A stretch of DNA of 34,039 nt from an uncultured Bacilli bacterium (GTDB lineage Bacteria > Bacillota_I > Bacilli_A > RF39 > UBA660), in contig CAKPHY010000017.1 of assembly GCA_934162285.1 (NCBI GenBank), positions 1 through 34,039 on the forward strand. The letters are read 5' to 3'. Numbering within the stretch: position 1 is the stretch's first letter; each line of letters opens with the position of its first letter. The notes below the pieces were generated by a model. It was not told the origin of the DNA and did no database searches. It saw only the letters and a program-made list of their open reading frames with translations. Shown here in pieces: positions 31,701-34,039 of the stretch. The position numbers and the translations under genes were made by a program.

Positions 31701-33572
31701 TTATAATTGCATATCTTTAAAGATTTTGCAATCATTCGTTGTAGATAATCCTAATAAAATTTTTATTAAAGCATCTATAGATATAGAAAAACCACCATGA
31801 TTAATTTTATCGTTTAAAATGTCAATATAAGCACTATATTTATCTATATAATTATTACTTAAATAAAGATTTTGCTCTATTTCTGCTTTATTTGTTAATC
31901 TTTGCCCTCCTGATGCAAAACATAGATTTTCATAATATGCTTTAAACATATTTACATTATTTTTTTCATCTATATTATGATAAAATTTTCTAAAATTTAT
32001 TGGATATTTATTAATAATATAAAATTTAGAATTATATTTTTTATTAATATAATTAGATAAAATCGTTAATTGATTATCATCAAAAATAGAACCATATTTT
32101 ATATTTTCTATTAAACTGCTATTAATTATATCAAATGCTTCATCATATGATATTTTAATTAATTTATTAAATTGATATTTCAAATTAGATAAAACATTCT
32201 TTAACACCTTATCAAATAATATTTCGACATCATTATAGTTTTTATTTTTAAATTCGCAAGAAAACATTTGAAATTCATGCATTGTGTTTATTCCGATGTT
32301 TTCATTTTTAAAAACATGTGAAATATTATAAACATGTGAAATATTACTATTTACGAGAATTTGTAATAATAACTGAGACGATTGTGTCAAATAATAAACA
32401 GTATTATTAAATGTCATTTTAAAAGCCGTAGTTTCACTTTCAGAAGCAAATTTTAATAAAGTTGGAATATCAACTTCTAAAAATTTATAATTATTCATAT
32501 TTTTTCTTAAACTCAAATTAATTAAGTTTCGAGTTTCAATTATTCTTCGTGATAATAAATTATTTATTTCATAATTTATAACAATTTGATTGGTAATATT
32601 TGATAAAAAGACAGTTATATACTTTAAAATTATATTTTTTGCAGTATTATTTCCTTTTCGTCTTAAAATTTCATTAGACTTACCAATCTCAATGAAATCA
32701 TTTAATAACATAATTTTTTTACAATTATTAATATTATTTAATTCAGAAAGTATGCTTGGGCTAGAAATGTCATAAACATTAATAAATTTATCACAAATAG
32801 TTTTTACAATATTAATTGTTGATAAATTATTTTCCAACGCAATAATACAATTAAAATTTTTTTCAGAACATAACTCAGAGTAGTTTTTAAATTTGATATT
32901 TTTTTCATTGAGTAAATTTTCATTACGAGTATATATTGTAATGTTTATATTATTTTCACTTAAGGCCTTTGCTATTAATTTTCCGGATTTCCCATATCCG
33001 AACAAAACAATATCATTTAAGCCATCTCTTACTACACAATCTGCCAAAACTCTTTCTAGAGATACATTGCCATCGCTTATATTAGTGTTTTTTCGAACAT
33101 CAAGCATAATTTCATTTAATAATTTAACAATATTATCATAATATTTATCATTATTTAATCCATTAATCACTTGAGAATAAACTTGTATATCACCATACAC
33201 AAGACTATGAATGCCAACAGCAGTTTCTGCCAAATAAATAAGTGATTCTTTTCCATAAAAATTGTTAATTTTATAAATCAAAGGTTGAAATTCCTTCTTT
33301 TTTTCATCATCAAGACAATCAATCCATAATTTTTTTAATAAATCATATGCCAAGTTTTTATCAACGTTTTGTGTTTCAGCAATCATTAATGTGCCATTAC
33401 ATTTATTAATAATTGTTGGATGTTCAATACCAGTATATTTATGTTTATGATTATTATAAACATCTTTTAACTTTTCGTATTCAATTTGAATAGTTTTTAA
33501 AACATTATTTAAATTTTCCTTATCTTTAGAATTGAGCTTTTCATAAACCAAACTTAAACATATTAAATTCAT
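31701..33572 (-). CDS. Glutamyl-tRNA-reductase-like module fused to a class II Asp/Asn-tRNA-synthetase-like core
   Basis: 623 residues. Residues 1 to about 320 follow glutamyl-tRNA reductase (HemA): catalytic Cys58 in IINKCNGT (family STCNRTE), HSLVYGDIQVYSQV (122-135; family DSMVxGExQIxGQV), NADPH-binding GYGKSG (192-197), and the spinal-helix start LLNDFIEIGKSNEILRRK (289-306). The HemA dimerisation domain is replaced by a class II core (about 335-623): SRRIIETRNLINLSLRK, motif 1 FLEVDIPTL, LTQSSQLLLQ, motif 2 VFKNENIG...HEFQMF, SGGQRLTNKAEIE and motif 3 HGGFSISIDALIKIL. Motif 2 Arg is Lys422 and motif 3 Arg is Ala601, so normal ATP-dependent charging is doubtful. The Arg after the HemA catalytic Cys is Gly60, so the substrate is probably not Glu. 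Its GGAGG lies inside the end of relA. Confidence 0.85.
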   Translation of the reverse strand: MNLICLSLVYEKLNSKDKENLNNVLKTIQIEYEKLKDVYNNHKHKYTGIEHPTIINKCNGTLMIAETQNVDKNLAYDLLKKLWIDCLDDEKKKEFQPLIYKINNFYGKESLIYLAETAVGIHSLVYGDIQVYSQVINGLNNDKYYDNIVKLLNEIMLDVRKNTNISDGNVSLERVLADCVVRDGLNDIVLFGYGKSGKLIAKALSENNINITIYTRNENLLNEKNIKFKNYSELCSEKNFNCIIALENNLSTINIVKTICDKFINVYDISSPSILSELNNINNCKKIMLLNDFIEIGKSNEILRRKGNNTAKNIILKYITVFLSNITNQIVINYEINNLLSRRIIETRNLINLSLRKNMNNYKFLEVDIPTLLKFASESETTAFKMTFNNTVYYLTQSSQLLLQILVNSNISHVYNISHVFKNENIGINTMHEFQMFSCEFKNKNYNDVEILFDKVLKNVLSNLKYQFNKLIKISYDEAFDIINSSLIENIKYGSIFDDNQLTILSNYINKKYNSKFYIINKYPINFRKFYHNIDEKNNVNMFKAYYENLCFASGGQRLTNKAEIEQNLYLSNNYIDKYSAYIDILNDKINHGGFSISIDALIKILLGLSTTNDCKIFKDMQL

Positions 33573-33578
33573 TTTTAC

Positions 33579-34039
33579 CTACCTCCTATTAAAATCTCTT
33601 ATTTTCTTTTTAGCTAAACTGGTCTGAGCTTTCTCGACCCACTCCTCTCTTGGTCCAAAAGAATAAACATCTGTAACTATTCTTACTCTATCTTTATTAT
33701 GTAAAACATAATCAACAGGTTTATAATCATCATTAACAAATACTCCAACCATCGTATTACCTATATCAGTATGTATTTTATATGCAAAATCTATTGCTGT
33801 AGCTCCTTTAGGTAATTCAATAATGTCTCCTTTAGTTGTATAAACATAAATTCTATCTGCAAATAATTCATTCTTAACTTGATCGACAAATTGTTGATTA
33901 TCGCCAAACATAGAATTAATTTCTATTAAAGATTTAAAGAATTGAAATTTTTGTCTTAAATTTTCCTGCATTACATCTCTTGCTCTTCCTTTTTGTTCAT
34001 CCCAATATGCAGTAAGACCAAAAGATGCTACTCTATCCA
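33579..34039 (-). CDS. relA: RelA/SpoT-like (p)ppGpp synthetase, partial and 3' truncated
   Basis: The frame is open to the window edge, so the N-terminus lies outside. Visible are the end of the synthetase domain (DRVASFGLTAYWDEQKG), a linker, and the TGS domain (about VKNELFADRIYVYTTKGDII, ELPKGATAIDFAYKIHTDIGN). The start of the following helical region reads GPREEWVEKAQTSLAKKKIRDF and stops after NRR. Standard RelA proteins continue about 250-300 residues with helical, zinc-finger and ACT domains, all missing here. The last codons contain the AGGAGG of the next gene, and the stop precedes its ATG by 3 bases. Loss of the C-terminal regulatory part could alter control by the ribosome. Confidence 0.88.
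   Translation of the reverse strand, partial: DRVASFGLTAYWDEQKGRARDVMQENLRQKFQFFKSLIEINSMFGDNQQFVDQVKNELFADRIYVYTTKGDIIELPKGATAIDFAYKIHTDIGNTMVGVFVNDDYKPVDYVLHNKDRVRIVTDVYSFGPREEWVEKAQTSLAKKKIRDFNRR

Noticed and set aside
32590..33141. Plus-strand open frames opposite the reductase-synthetase fusion
   Set aside because: Low-complexity Phe/Ser/Leu translation, the usual reverse of AT-rich coding sequence.
1..34039. CRISPR array, rRNA or tRNA genes
   Set aside because: No regularly spaced repeats and no tRNA-like or rRNA-like sequence were seen on either strand by eye.

Overview
The window is very AT-rich, uses the standard bacterial code (TGA is a stop) and has strong AGGAGG-type ribosome binding sites. 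Its gene content is that of a low-GC Firmicute: an asnS T-box leader, pro-sigma-K, a spoVID-ysxE pair, LonA, Ffh and RRF. I infer a spore-forming member of Bacilli, probably of an Erysipelotrichia- or Mollicutes-like gut lineage. The species cannot be fixed from the sequence.

Layout. Positions 1-12.4 kb are mostly minus-strand housekeeping genes in short units, each with its own promoter and terminator: asnS with T-box, ffh, a TasA/camelysin-like surface protein, frr, rnfC-rnfD, a two-component pair, and dusB-RDD protein-lysS. In this LysRS the catalytic core carries a C-terminal tRNA-binding domain of the type usually seen on MetRS. At 12.4-20 kb come a Nudix hydrolase and a sporulation-flavoured cluster: ysxE-like kinase, SpoVID-like LysM coat protein behind a sigma-E-like promoter, lon, a degenerate polysaccharide deacetylase, and a small Gly/Tyr-rich protein behind a sigma-K-like promoter followed directly by sigK with its pro-sequence. 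A DapB/diaminopentanoate-dehydrogenase-like oxidoreductase converges on sigK.

Positions 21-28.1 kb are an accessory and decay zone. They hold a frameshifted S51 peptidase, two frameshifted GNAT genes, one intact GNAT gene, an APH-family kinase, the C-terminal part of a SpoVD/PBP2-like transpeptidase abutting a large serine recombinase, and a heavily mutated remnant of a ThrRS anticodon-binding domain just downstream of aspS.

The most unusual part is 29.9-33.6 kb. Two tandem genes, each a two-enzyme fusion, lie between a 3'-truncated relA and aspS. The first joins a glutamyl-tRNA-reductase-like module to a class II (Asp/Asn-type) aminoacyl-tRNA-synthetase-like core. The second joins an iron-dependent alcohol dehydrogenase to a polymerase-beta-type nucleotidyltransferase-like domain. 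Read in order they suggest an undescribed pathway: aminoacyl-tRNA (or other activated amino acid) to amino aldehyde, to amino alcohol, to a nucleotidylated product. That is inference from domain composition; the product is unknown. The ribosome binding site of the first gene lies inside the last codons of the truncated relA, so all three are probably co-transcribed.
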